Source of the DNA: Viridibacillus sp050279675
Lineage (GTDB): Bacteria > Bacillota > Bacilli > Bacillales_A > Planococcaceae
Length of the DNA stretch: 64,000 nucleotides
Assembly (NCBI RefSeq): GCF_050279675.1
Contig: NZ_JBNNUK010000019.1
Span: forward strand, 1-64,000
Direction of reading: 5' to 3'
Every line of letters begins with the position of its first letter. Within the stretch, counting starts at the first letter, position 1. The notes under the pieces were generated by a model. The model did not search any database and had not been told where the DNA came from. It was given only the letters and a program-made list of their open reading frames with translations. Positions 50,946 to 59,691 of this stretch are shown here, one piece after another. A program made the translations under genes and the position numbers.

Positions 50946-52520
50946 TTAAACTTTCATACTTTCAATATGCTCATTTCGTAAATGAACTTTTTGGATTTTA
51001 CCCGATGCTGTTTTTGGTAATTCGTCTGTGAATGTCACACTTTTAATCGCTTTAAAATGAGCTAATTTTGAACGGGAGAAGTCGATGATTTCCTGTTCTG
51101 TTACTTCTGCATTTTCCCGTAGAACAACATATGCATGTGGTGTTTCTCCCCATTTCTCGTGAGGAATGGCGATAACTGCTGCTTCTAAAATAGCAGGATG
51201 ATCATAAAGCACGCCTTCTACTTCAATAGAAGAAATATTCTCACCGCCACTTATAATAATGTCCTTTTTGCGGTCTGTAATTTCAATATAGCCCCTTTCA
51301 TCAATGGTTCCCACATCACCCGTATGGAGCCATCCATTTTGAATTGCTTCTAATGTTGCTTTCTCATTTTTCCAATAGCCTTTCATTACACCATGACTGC
51401 GAACGACTATTTCTCCAGTTGCTGTACCATCATAAGGCACTTCTTCCCCGAACTCGTCCACTACTTTTACTTCGGCGCCAATCATCTGATATCCTGCTTT
51501 TACTTTTAAACGTGATTTTTCGTCATCTGATAAGTCACTGAACTGCGGCAGAATTCTAGAAATCAGACTTAGTGGTGAAGATTCCGTCATACCGTAAACC
51601 TGGATAAATTCCCAGCCAAGTTTTTGTTCCACTTTTTTGATAAAAGCATGTGGTGGTGCAGATCCTGCAAGGACAACCCGTACCTTTTGATCAACGACAG
51701 GCTTATGCTCATCATAATATTGTAATAGTGAATTAAGTACAGTTGGTGCCATATGGACAATTGTTACTTTTTGGGCTTCGATTTCACGGAAAATTGCCTC
51801 TGGTGTGGCCTTCTTCAAGCAAATATGAGTCGCGCCATTCGCTGTATAATAAAACGGTGCACCCCAGCCGTTTACATGGAACATTGGTAAAACATGCAAG
51901 TAAATGTCCTCATCTGTTACACGCAAATGATGCATCGAACTTAATGCATGTAAATAATTGTTGCGATGCGTCAGCATAACTCCTTTTGGATCCCCAGTTG
52001 TACCACTTGTATAAAGTAAACTGCAGACATCATTTTCATCCAATTCAGCACGTTTAACCGGTTCTGAAGAAAATGTTGCTAACCACTCATCATAACCAAT
52101 TTCCTCCGTAGCTTCTTCTTTATAATGCACAATAATATGCTCGATTGTTTCTAACAGGTCTTTGATTGGCAAGATTAATTCATATAAATCTTGATCTACC
52201 AATAGTACCTTCGATTCACTATGATTTAAGATAAATAAATAGTCTTCTGGTTTTAATCGGATATTTAGAGGTACCATTATCGCACCTAATTGGTATATGC
52301 CATAAAAGCCTTCAAGCATTTCTACTGTGTTAGAAGCTAGATATGCTACTCTGTCTCCCTTTACAACACCAATTGATTGTAATCCTCTTGAAAGTTGATT
52401 TACACGCCCTTCCAACTGGCGGTATGTAAATACTCTCCCTTCGCATTGCACAGCTTCCTTATCACCGTATAGTGTTACTGCACGATCAAGGAACTGCGAT
52501 AAAACTAGTGGTACATTCAT
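50946..52520 (-). CDS. Long-chain acyl-CoA synthetase (AMP-forming)
   Basis: A 524-residue ANL enzyme. The P-loop is YTSGTTGDPKGVMLTH (about residues 170-185), the A5 region QVYGMTESSPLSLIS, the A7/A8 segment GWLHTGDVGTIDERGYIEIT and DRKKDIIISGGENISSIEVE, and the catalytic lysine motif PKTASGKIQKVHLR at the C-terminus. It activates a fatty or related carboxylic acid as adenylate and then CoA ester. Length and motifs fit FadD/LcfB-like members without an N-terminal extension. GAAGGGG precedes the ATG. Monocistronic. Confidence 0.95.
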   Translation of the reverse strand: MNVPLVLSQFLDRAVTLYGDKEAVQCEGRVFTYRQLEGRVNQLSRGLQSIGVVKGDRVAYLASNTVEMLEGFYGIYQLGAIMVPLNIRLKPEDYLFILNHSESKVLLVDQDLYELILPIKDLLETIEHIIVHYKEEATEEIGYDEWLATFSSEPVKRAELDENDVCSLLYTSGTTGDPKGVMLTHRNNYLHALSSMHHLRVTDEDIYLHVLPMFHVNGWGAPFYYTANGATHICLKKATPEAIFREIEAQKVTIVHMAPTVLNSLLQYYDEHKPVVDQKVRVVLAGSAPPHAFIKKVEQKLGWEFIQVYGMTESSPLSLISRILPQFSDLSDDEKSRLKVKAGYQMIGAEVKVVDEFGEEVPYDGTATGEIVVRSHGVMKGYWKNEKATLEAIQNGWLHTGDVGTIDERGYIEITDRKKDIIISGGENISSIEVEGVLYDHPAILEAAVIAIPHEKWGETPHAYVVLRENAEVTEQEIIDFSRSKLAHFKAIKSVTFTDELPKTASGKIQKVHLRNEHIESMKV

Positions 52521-52880
52521 TCCTAAACACCCCTTCTATTTTATGTAATTATTACCATTTTACATTTGTTAGATAATTCTGTCATCTTATGTTTATCAAA
52601 ATAACATTTTATAAGTTAAACTCTCTACTAATTAGCTACTAAACAAATGGAATATAATAGTGATATGCTGTGCTAGTACAGGAAATGACAAAAATGTTTA
52701 GTGCTTTGAAACAACATTTGATACAGATTACATTATAAGTTTTTGTATACTCCTCCGCATGGATCATTTTCTCAACATCGAATGCTTGAATTATGTCAAA
52801 GGGAAATATGTAACGGAGTATATTTAAAAGTATGAAACAAATAATAAAATTCGTACGAATAGCAAAGCAAAAAAAAGGAG
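52521..52880. other. Intergenic region between divergent genes
   Basis: AT-rich; a minus-strand frame at 52639-52920 has no ribosome site and is not a gene. Confidence 0.35.
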
Positions 52881-52888
52881 GAATTATA

Positions 52889-53563
52889 ATGATAATAAAA
52901 TGTCCAAATAACAAAGTCAAAGGAGCGCGTTTGTCATGTCGACCACCTGGGGAAAGGTCAACTCAACCAACTGAACCAACTGGAGTAAGTCCAATGCCAT
53001 GGATGATGGTGCCTTGGTGTATACCAAATCCATCTCCATCCTCTCCTTGGGACATAATTGCTCGCTCACATCAAATTCCAGCTGCAGCTGCAGGTACAAA
53101 TCCGATATGGTCTCCTACTATTACAAATCCGATATTTCCTCCTCCTATGCCATATCCGATATTTTGGCCTCCTCATATTCCAACATGTCCACCTGGGGAC
53201 TTAGTAGTTGGAGGACGGTCTTTTGAAAGTAACGCAGAAGTTGTAGACATTACTCAAGAAATTGGTAAGAAATTATCTTTAATTCCAGATGATGTACAAC
53301 AAAAAATTTATGATTTTTGTTTTGATGAGGTAGAAATTCTGAATATACCTGAAAATGAAGATGAACTAGATAATTTTATTAGCTCTACAATTAGTGAACT
53401 AAATCTGAAATTCTGTAATTCTGATCAGGGTAAAGAAGTTATTTCTGTAATCAATAATCCGGTTTCCAGAAAAGTTGCACAAGTTGTAGCAGGTGTTGCT
53501 ATTGGTGTTATTATTGGTTATGGAGTGGGGGCAGCTGTTGAATATTACCATCACAGAATGTAG
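52889..53563 (+). CDS. Proline-rich protein with C-terminal hydrophobic helix, unknown
   Basis: A 224-residue protein. AAAGGAGGA fixes the start at 52889; the frame upstream is untranslated. Residues ~15-115 are Pro/Ser/Trp/Ile-rich without charges (TNPIFPPPMPYPIFWPPHIP). Residues ~120-195 are acidic and helical (DITQEIGKKLSLIPDDVQQK). Residues ~197-218 form a Gly/Val helix with G-x-x-x-G spacing (VVAGVAIGVIIGYGVGAAVE) before the terminus YYHHRM. The design resembles a membrane- or spore-surface-associated protein, but no family is recognised. Confidence 0.65.
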   Translation: MIIKCPNNKVKGARLSCRPPGERSTQPTEPTGVSPMPWMMVPWCIPNPSPSSPWDIIARSHQIPAAAAGTNPIWSPTITNPIFPPPMPYPIFWPPHIPTCPPGDLVVGGRSFESNAEVVDITQEIGKKLSLIPDDVQQKIYDFCFDEVEILNIPENEDELDNFISSTISELNLKFCNSDQGKEVISVINNPVSRKVAQVVAGVAIGVIIGYGVGAAVEYYHHRM

Positions 53564-53569
53564 CTACTA

Positions 53570-53670
53570 TAACACATTCCTAATTATGAGCTTAGCCTTG
53601 ACCACTAAGCCCCTTATGTTGCCTTTTATCATATAGTTAAGAGTTTTAATTGTATTAAAAAAGAGTGACT
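53570..53670. other. Spacer before IS remnant
   Basis: Short AT-rich DNA following the Pro-rich gene; no clear terminator is visible. Confidence 0.3.
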
Positions 53671-53677
53671 AAATAAG

Positions 53678-53850
53678 GGGACTGGCCCAAAAATATAGAC
53701 AAATAAAAAAAGCATCTTCGATTGAATTCGGGTTTAGATACCTAAACTTCAATTAGGAGGTGTTTTTTCTATGGGAACAAGTGTGAGTTATCCCTACGAA
53801 GTGAAAATGATGGCGATTGAGATGCACTTCTTTTTGTTCTAGGGGAAGTC
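53678..53850 (+). mobile_element. Remnant of an IS3-family insertion sequence, 5' part only
   Basis: GGACTGGCCCAAAAATATAG, then ACAAATAAAAAAAGC and the hairpin TTGAATTCGGG...CTAAACTTCAA, lead to AGGAGGTG and ATG at 53772. The frame MGTSVSYPYEVKMMAIEM matches the start of IS3 orfA transposases (M-G-T-x-V-S-Y-P-x-E-V-K-M-x-A-I-E-M-R) and then breaks off. The rest of both orfs and the right end are gone. Confidence 0.7.
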
Positions 53851-54003
53851 TATCAAGCAACCAGTTGAATTGACGGGCGCTATATTCTATTTAGTAATTC
53901 CATTCCCTTTAAAAAGTTGATATGAATGATAAAAAATAAGCCAAGAGTAGATCAACTCCTGACTCATTGCATCTATTCTTAAGTTTTATTCGTTACAAAA
54001 TAG

Positions 54004-54477
54004 TCATCTCTTCTTTTTTGGATAAGCTAAAATCATTTTTGTAAAAATATATAGAAACAGCAAGACCAATGTTAGATGAATCATCGAGTTTGTTTTATAA
54101 AAGAGATTAATCGTCGTGTATAGTAAGACTGGGTATGTACATGCATACATAGCCATTTTCCAAAGCAGTTGATATACGAGCTTCCTCTTTGCAATGGTTC
54201 TTATTAGTATTCCTGTCGTTGCAAGTACTGAAATACTCGTAATGCCTGTCAAGATGACTAATAGAGGGTATAAAGTGAAGACTAATAGAAAGGTTTTATC
54301 AATGTCGCCTTTTGCTATAAACTCACTTGCCATCTGTATGCCATTAGGAAGCGCAATTACAAAGTGCATAAGCAAAATATACAATAAGTAATCTTTCGTT
54401 TTGATACGATTTATTTGATAAACTGCCTTCTTTTTTGGTAATGATAAACTTACTTTAAATGTAGTAACAATGCTCAT
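54004..54477 (-). CDS. Membrane protein, DUF1189-like N-terminus
   Basis: A 157-residue protein with four spans (LLYILLMHFVIALPNGIQMA; LLVFTLYPLLVILTGITSIS; MAMYACTYPVLLYTTINLFY; IHLTLVLLFLYIFTKMILAY). The start FKVSLSLPKKKAVYQIN resembles the F-x-x-S-x-x-x-P-K-x-x-x-x-x-R opening of DUF1189, but DUF1189 proteins are about 250 residues with a large extracytoplasmic loop, which is missing. The start lacks a good ribosome site, so translation may be weak or coupled. Confidence 0.55.
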   Translation of the reverse strand: MSIVTTFKVSLSLPKKKAVYQINRIKTKDYLLYILLMHFVIALPNGIQMASEFIAKGDIDKTFLLVFTLYPLLVILTGITSISVLATTGILIRTIAKRKLVYQLLWKMAMYACTYPVLLYTTINLFYKTNSMIHLTLVLLFLYIFTKMILAYPKKKR

Positions 54478-54516
54478 TCGACTGATTTAACTCCCAATTT
54501 TAATTACTTTAAAATA

Positions 54517-54753
54517 CTATGATCTAAAATGATTAATAGCCATTATTCTCGCTGGTTGATCTGCTTCTAGTAATTCATCTTCATGATAGATAGCTTCAAT
54601 TGGGCATACTGTTTCACATGCACCGCAATCAATACATAGTCTAGGGTCTATCACATACTGCTTCCCTACAGGTTTTATACAATCTACAGGACATACATCT
54701 AAACAAGATGCTGCTTTTTCATCCTGACACGCCTCTGTTATAACAAAAGCCAT
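54517..54753 (-). CDS. Ferredoxin, two [Fe-S] clusters (FdxA-like)
   Basis: A 78-residue ferredoxin with two cysteine clusters: CQDEKAASCLDVCPVDCI (C-x7-C-x3-C-x3-C; the first likely 3Fe-4S or 4Fe-4S) and CIDCGACETVCPIEAIYHED (C-x2-C-x2-C-x3-CP, 4Fe-4S). It carries electrons in the cytoplasm; partner unknown. GAGGGGG precedes the ATG. It follows ywhD on the same strand with a 17-base gap, so the two are probably co-transcribed. Confidence 0.93.
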   Translation of the reverse strand: MAFVITEACQDEKAASCLDVCPVDCIKPVGKQYVIDPRLCIDCGACETVCPIEAIYHEDELLEADQPARIMAINHFRS

Positions 54754-54770
54754 TTTTCGTTCCCCCTCGT

Positions 54771-55286
54771 CTACATGAGCTGATCCTTCAATATTTGTGG
54801 ACTTCGCGCCCAGTAATCTTCATTGAAGCGTTTCAAAAAGTGACAGAGTAATTGTTTCGACTTCGAATCTAGATGATTCATGATCACATTACCCTTCATC
54901 GCCTTATCCAGCATATTGACTTGCTCGGGAAGGGATTTATAACCCAATTTGATGCGCCTTTCTCCTTTCGAAACTAATACTTCACTAGCTGTACAACCTG
55001 CATAATATGCGCCACTACTCGATGTTTGCATAGCAATCCAGACAATCCAATAAGCAAAATAATCATCCCCCGCATGCTCACGATTTGGTGCAAAACGCAC
55101 TTTTTTCTCAATCCGACTTCTCCCATGTAATGCTTCCATATCTATAAAAACGTCTTCACGCTCTACATCAATAATGACTGGTGTAATATTATTTAAATCG
55201 AGTGTCCCTACACCAAAACCACCATCACCATTCGTTGAATCACTACTTAAAATGTTAAACTGTACCTTTTTCTTAATTGGTTCCAT
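54771..55286 (-). CDS. ywhD: YwhD family protein
   Basis: A 171-residue protein that matches YwhD along its length: the opening KKKVQFNILSSDSTNGDGGF followed by GVGTLDLNN, the central RSRIEKKVRFAPNREH, YYAGCTASEVLV and the C-terminal DYWARSPQILKDQLM. B. subtilis YwhD is about 172 residues. Its function is not established. AGAGGGGCAGGG precedes the ATG. The ferredoxin gene follows closely. Confidence 0.88.
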   Translation of the reverse strand: MEPIKKKVQFNILSSDSTNGDGGFGVGTLDLNNITPVIIDVEREDVFIDMEALHGRSRIEKKVRFAPNREHAGDDYFAYWIVWIAMQTSSSGAYYAGCTASEVLVSKGERRIKLGYKSLPEQVNMLDKAMKGNVIMNHLDSKSKQLLCHFLKRFNEDYWARSPQILKDQLM

Positions 55287-55289
55287 ATC

Positions 55290-55480
55290 CCTGCCCCTCT
55301 CTCAAAAATGATAAAATCATTAAGAGCTACGACTGCTTCTATTCATTACTTGATTGATACGTTTAATATAAAGATTCTAAAGTCAACTAGCAATACAATC
55401 TAGCAAAGTTCATTCAATAGTCTGAGTGTTGGTTTGGAAGTAAATTTGATTAAAATCAACTCTAAAAATCACGATTTATA
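55290..55480. other. Spacer upstream of ywhD
   Basis: AT-rich DNA; presumed promoter for ywhD-ferredoxin, no other feature. Confidence 0.3.
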
Positions 55481-55487
55481 GTAAATA

Positions 55488-55525
55488 AAAAGAAAGCATT
55501 AATTGATCAAAATGCTTTCTTTTCT
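55488..55525 (-). terminator. Terminator downstream of the gene at 55611-55889
   Basis: AAAAGAAAGCATT / AATGCTTTCTTTT stem with nine-base loop, T-rich in both directions. Confidence 0.85.
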
Positions 55526-55610
55526 GGTAATTTAATATACAGTTTGGAAAAAAGTTTGATTTTTTAGTAGCTCTTCTTCAATGAAATCCCCGTTAATTGA
55601 AATTAGAAAA

Positions 55611-55889
55611 TTACGCTTTTATCTGTTTATTAAGAAATAACAACAGCTTTTTTTGCGCTTCTTTACTACGAATTATTTTTCTAACACGAATTGTACTTTG
55701 TAAATAACGTCTAACTTTTTTACTTACAAAAAACAAACGGTGATATCTTTCATCTTCGTATATATTCTTAAACCAATCATGTTGTTTTAAGAGTTCAATA
55801 TTTTGGTCAATTTTTTTCGTATTTAAAGATCCACTATATCCAATACCGCCAAATAATCCAGCAATAAATTCTAACAAAAAACTGATCAT
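55611..55889 (-). CDS. Hypothetical 92-residue basic protein
   Basis: The N-terminus (MISFLLEFIAGLFGGIGYSG) is hydrophobic with Gly pairs, possibly membrane-anchoring. The C-terminal ~40 residues are strongly basic (KKVRRYLQSTIRVRKIIRSK). GAAGGGG precedes the ATG. Monocistronic with a terminator. I recognise no family. Confidence 0.55.
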   Translation of the reverse strand: MISFLLEFIAGLFGGIGYSGSLNTKKIDQNIELLKQHDWFKNIYEDERYHRLFFVSKKVRRYLQSTIRVRKIIRSKEAQKKLLLFLNKQIKA

Positions 55890-56002
55890 ACTTACTCTTA
55901 TCCCCTTCTACTTTTGAGAATTCTGAGATAATTATTACTAACTTTTTTAAGTAACCTACCTCAAAACTGATATTATATATTTCGTAGTAAAATTGGTCAA
56001 AA

Positions 56003-56037
56003 AAAACACACCCTCTTAACTAGAGGATGTGTTTTAC
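56003..56037 (-). terminator. Orphan terminator upstream of helD
   Basis: AACACACCCTCT / AGAGGATGTGTT stem; eight A on its left side become a T run on the minus strand. No minus-strand gene lies immediately upstream of it. Confidence 0.65.
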
Positions 56038-56241
56038 GTTCACTTAGTATATGTTATCGCAAAAAAGCATTAAAAATCTACAAACATAAAAATCAAGTCC
56101 AACACATTGATAAAAATGAGAACCTGTGGTAAATTTATATAGATATACTCTTAAAAATAATAAAGAGTAGTATATCCCTATTTTAAATTATACAACATAT
56201 TTTTTCGTTTGTCAAATCCATTTTTTTAAGGAGTGGTTGCT

Positions 56242-58578
56242 ATGGGTTCAGAATTTCTGCAGGAGCAAAAACGTGTGGATAGTGTAATAGAGACAATAAC
56301 GGAGCGTATCAGCAAATTAGAGGAAGAAACTTCTCGACGTCAAAACGAACTGGTTAGTATACGAAAACACTTCTTTGATGAAGTAAAAGTGAATCTTGAT
56401 ACTTTTGACGATTATCTTGAAACCATCATCGGCTTGAGACAAGAGGCTCAAGCTCTAACTGTAAGTCAAAGCACCGATAGACATGTATCTAAGAGATTGT
56501 CTACGCTTCGACGTATGCAGGAGGTTCCCTACTTCGGCCGAATCGATTTCATTGAAGAAGGAGAATCTACTCAGGAACAAATCTATATTGGCATTTCCAC
56601 ACTTACAGATGCAAGTGGCGAGGAATTTCTTATCTATGACTGGAGGGCACCTATCTCAAGTATCTACTATGAGTACCAGACTGGACCGGCTAAGTATGCA
56701 ACACTTGAGGGTGAAATCAAAGGCATTTTGGAGAAAAAGGGACAATATCTTATCCGTGACGGTGTTCTTCAATCCATGTTCGATACGAGTCTTACCATTG
56801 GAGACGAGATTTTACAACAGGTACTGGGCAAAGGCACAGATAAACATATGCACAATATAGTAGCTACGATCCAACAGGAGCAAAATCGAATCATCCGTCA
56901 TGATCGTGGGAAACTGCTTATTGTACACGGTGCAGCTGGCAGTGGCAAGACATCGGCCGCCCTGCAGCGGATCGCTTTTTTACTCTACAAAAATCGAGAT
57001 AGTATGAATGCTGATCAAATAATTCTATTTTCACCAAATTCGATGTTTAACAGTTATGTATCCAGTGTGCTTCCAGAACTTGGAGAAGAGAATATGCAGC
57101 AGGTCACATTTCAGGAATACTTAGACCATCGGCTGAGTACAGAGTTTCAAGTTGAAAATCCCTACGAGCAATTGGAATATGTTTTAACTACTACGAACAC
57201 CCCTTCCTACAAGTCAAGGGTTGCGAGCATTCGATTCAAAGCATCACCTCTTTTTTTCAATGCTATTGAATTATATATGAAATCGTTAGAGTTCTCTGGA
57301 ATGATATTCAAGGACTTGATCTTCAGAGGAGAACCGATTGTTACTGCGGGGCAAATAGCAGAAAGGTTTTATAGTAACGACACTTCACTCCGATTCCATA
57401 ATAGACTTGAAAAGTTAAAGGATTGGCTAGTTAAGACAATCAACGAAACTCAAAAGGCAGAACTGACTAAGCCGTGGGTACAGGAAAAAATCGAGCTACT
57501 TAACGACGAGGATTATCACAACGCCCATACCTACTTAGCAAAAAAACGCGGCTTTACGGGAGAATCGATTGCCGATTATGAGGTTGAGCCTGAGGTACTT
57601 GCCCGATTGATTGTTCAACAAAAATTGAAGCCGTTACGTAAACGCGTCGGAACATTTGGTTTCATCGACATTAAAGGAATATATAAGCAACTTTTTGCTG
57701 AACCCCTGCAGATCAAACAGTGGATAGAGGGAGAAACACCCGCGGAGTGGGCGGAGATTTGTCAAGAAACGCTGGAAATGCTGGATGAAAGCAAACTATC
57801 TTATGAAGATGCTACTCCATTCTTATTTATGAAAGAGATGATTCAAGGCTTTCAGACGAACGGCTCGATAAAGCACATACTTATTGACGAGGCTCAGGAT
57901 TATTCACCGTTTCAATTCGAGTTTCTTAAGCGTTTATTTCCTTCTGCAAAAATGACTGTGCTAGGTGACTTTAATCAGGCAATATTCGCCCACGCAAGCG
58001 AAATGGATGATTTTCGTACACTTATGAGCTTATACGGACAGGATGAAACGGAAGTAATTAACATGACACGCAGCTACCGATCCACAAAACCGATTATCGA
58101 ATTTACACGCAGACTAGTACCTAACGGCGAACGGATTATCCCTTTCGAACGCGACGGTGAGCTACCCGTGCTGATACAATTGCTCAATCACACTGAACTG
58201 CACCACTGCATCGCATCCAAAGTTGCAACTTTGCGAAGTCAACGTCATAACAGTATTGCTATAATATGTAAATCATCTAAGGAAAGTAAAAGTGCATTCG
58301 AAGCCTTGTCTCACATCGATGATATTAAGCTCGTTAAAAGCGGCTCGATTGAATATGAACAAGGAGTTGTTGTCATACCGTCGTATTTGGCTAAAGGCAT
58401 TGAATTCGACGCTGTCATTATTTATGATGCATCAGAGCAAGTTTATGGCGATGAGAGCCTTCGCAGAGCATTTTACACCGCCTGTACTAGAGCTATGCAT
58501 CATTTGCAACTTTACAGTGTAGGTGAACCGACCCCATTATTGCGAAACGTCTTGCGGGAAAGTTACATCCAAGCTTGA
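56242..58578 (+). CDS. helD: HelD, RNA polymerase recycling ATPase (UvrD/Rep-like)
   Basis: A 778-residue superfamily-1 helicase-like ATPase. The N-terminal coiled coil (about 1-75) is followed by Walker A GAAGSGKTSAALQRIAF near residue 230, Walker B HILIDEAQDYSPFQFE near 550, and motifs V/VI such as SYLAKGIEFDAVIIYDA and FYTACTRAMHHLQLY. In B. subtilis HelD enters the RNA polymerase channels and removes stalled or DNA-bound enzyme. The ATG at 56242 is correctly spaced from AAGGAG; a GTG nine bases earlier overlaps the site. GC and codon use are a little richer than in neighbours, hinting at transfer. Confidence 0.93.
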   Translation: MGSEFLQEQKRVDSVIETITERISKLEEETSRRQNELVSIRKHFFDEVKVNLDTFDDYLETIIGLRQEAQALTVSQSTDRHVSKRLSTLRRMQEVPYFGRIDFIEEGESTQEQIYIGISTLTDASGEEFLIYDWRAPISSIYYEYQTGPAKYATLEGEIKGILEKKGQYLIRDGVLQSMFDTSLTIGDEILQQVLGKGTDKHMHNIVATIQQEQNRIIRHDRGKLLIVHGAAGSGKTSAALQRIAFLLYKNRDSMNADQIILFSPNSMFNSYVSSVLPELGEENMQQVTFQEYLDHRLSTEFQVENPYEQLEYVLTTTNTPSYKSRVASIRFKASPLFFNAIELYMKSLEFSGMIFKDLIFRGEPIVTAGQIAERFYSNDTSLRFHNRLEKLKDWLVKTINETQKAELTKPWVQEKIELLNDEDYHNAHTYLAKKRGFTGESIADYEVEPEVLARLIVQQKLKPLRKRVGTFGFIDIKGIYKQLFAEPLQIKQWIEGETPAEWAEICQETLEMLDESKLSYEDATPFLFMKEMIQGFQTNGSIKHILIDEAQDYSPFQFEFLKRLFPSAKMTVLGDFNQAIFAHASEMDDFRTLMSLYGQDETEVINMTRSYRSTKPIIEFTRRLVPNGERIIPFERDGELPVLIQLLNHTELHHCIASKVATLRSQRHNSIAIICKSSKESKSAFEALSHIDDIKLVKSGSIEYEQGVVVIPSYLAKGIEFDAVIIYDASEQVYGDESLRRAFYTACTRAMHHLQLYSVGEPTPLLRNVLRESYIQA

Positions 58579-58639
58579 TTTAAACTAAATTTTAACGGTA
58601 AACACATGAGGCAATTACTTAATTAGGAATAATTTAATG

Positions 58640-58694
58640 AGCCGAAGGTATGTAAGTTTTTATTCACCGCTTACATATTTTTCGGCTTTTTTGC
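58640..58694 (+). terminator. Terminator of helD
   Basis: AGCCGAA...ATGTAAG / CTTACAT...TTCGGCT stem followed by six T, 60 bases after the stop. Confidence 0.85.
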
Positions 58695-58821
58695 ATTAAT
58701 AAAATACAGCCATAAACTTAAGCAATGTCCTCAATGAGTGCATATCCATTCCAATTAAAACGTATCTTAATCTGACCAATGCAGTTGTTTTCAACTTAAT
58801 AAAAAATACAACTTTCCCCTC

Positions 58822-58920
58822 TTCTACAACTAACCAACCTCATTAGTACAATCACTTCATCATAAAGAGAGTTAATCCTTCTTGGATGAACGCTCCCTTT
58901 AGTTGAACAAAAGTAAGCTG
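58822..58920 (+). repeat. Dispersed intergenic repeat, copy 6 (degenerate)
   Basis: CAACTAACCAACCTCATTAG marks the head and CTCCCTTTAGTTGAACAAAA the tail; the middle is diverged. It sits downstream of the minus-strand gene 58951-59502. Confidence 0.5.
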
Positions 58921-58950
58921 CCACTTTTTCGACTGATAATTACTCCACTC

Positions 58951-59502
58951 TTAGGTCTTTTTTGTTTTGCAAAAGATAAAATGATCATCATGATTCCACA
59001 CATGCAGATGATCAGCACGGTATCCACGAAGCCACAACACTCCGTTTATTCGTCTAAGATAAAAGCCTTTCGGAAAATCATCGTCTTCAGTTAGTATCTC
59101 CGATGCTATTGTAATGGAGCCGGATGGAGCTTGATGTCGCTGCTGAAAAGGATTCCCCGAAAAACCTTCAGGCTGATCCAGATACCCCAGTCTAAGGTGA
59201 GCTCCTAGCTCAAGCGGACACAATTCCAAACCAAGTTCGCTCGCTCTTTTAAAAATTTGAGTCGTATTAGCCCCATTAGGAAAGCCAAGATCGCTAACGG
59301 TTAATTCAACGGTCTGCACGCTATACTTTGTATCAGAAGTCGTAAATTTATCATCAGCTAACAGCCTCTCACCATACTCATTCATCAAAATAGATTGTAG
59401 TTGCAATTTTTGAATAAGTTGCGATTTCGTAAGTCCGCCAATTTCTACTGTTCTGGATATAATCGGGCAATTAGGGTATACTTTCTCATTTTCGATACGC
59501 AT
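58951..59502 (-). CDS. Conserved protein of unknown function
   Basis: A 183-residue soluble protein, starting with RIENEKVYPNCPIISRTVEI and GGLTKSQLIQKLQLQSILMN, then LTVSDLGFPNGANTTQIFKR and a C-terminal GFYLRRINGVLWLRGYRADH. Homologues in Bacillus and Paenibacillus have sometimes been labelled helicase, but no NTP-binding or helicase motif is present, so I reject that name. Possible metal/ligand positions: WLRGYRADHLHVWNHDDHF near the end. GTTAGGAG precedes the ATG. Confidence 0.7.
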   Translation of the reverse strand: MRIENEKVYPNCPIISRTVEIGGLTKSQLIQKLQLQSILMNEYGERLLADDKFTTSDTKYSVQTVELTVSDLGFPNGANTTQIFKRASELGLELCPLELGAHLRLGYLDQPEGFSGNPFQQRHQAPSGSITIASEILTEDDDFPKGFYLRRINGVLWLRGYRADHLHVWNHDDHFIFCKTKKT

Positions 59503-59589
59503 TCGTATTCACTCCTAACAAATTGGATATACAAGCTCAAAAACCGATATATTAGAGTGTATTTAATATTCTACAATTCCCGATAAGTT

Positions 59590-59685
59590 CATTGTTCAAC
59601 TAACCTGTACTTTTAATTGAGGAAGAAAAAAGAGCCGTCTAAACAGCTCAAAGATTTTCTACTAAAGCACCCCGTTACTCTAAGA
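59590..59685 (+). repeat. Dispersed intergenic repeat, copy 7
   Basis: GTTCAACTAACCTGTACTTT, AAGAAAAAAGAGCCGTCTAA, ACAGCTCAAAGATTTTCTAC and TAAAGCACCCCGTTAC. The minus strand gives GAGCTGT-TTAG-ACGGCTC followed by TTTTTTCTTC, a terminator ten or so bases after the stop of the metallopeptidase gene. Confidence 0.85.
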
Positions 59686-59691
59686 AGGAAA

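Noticed and set aside
58951..59502. Helicase, a label used for similar proteins
   Set aside because: No Walker motifs or helicase signatures are present.
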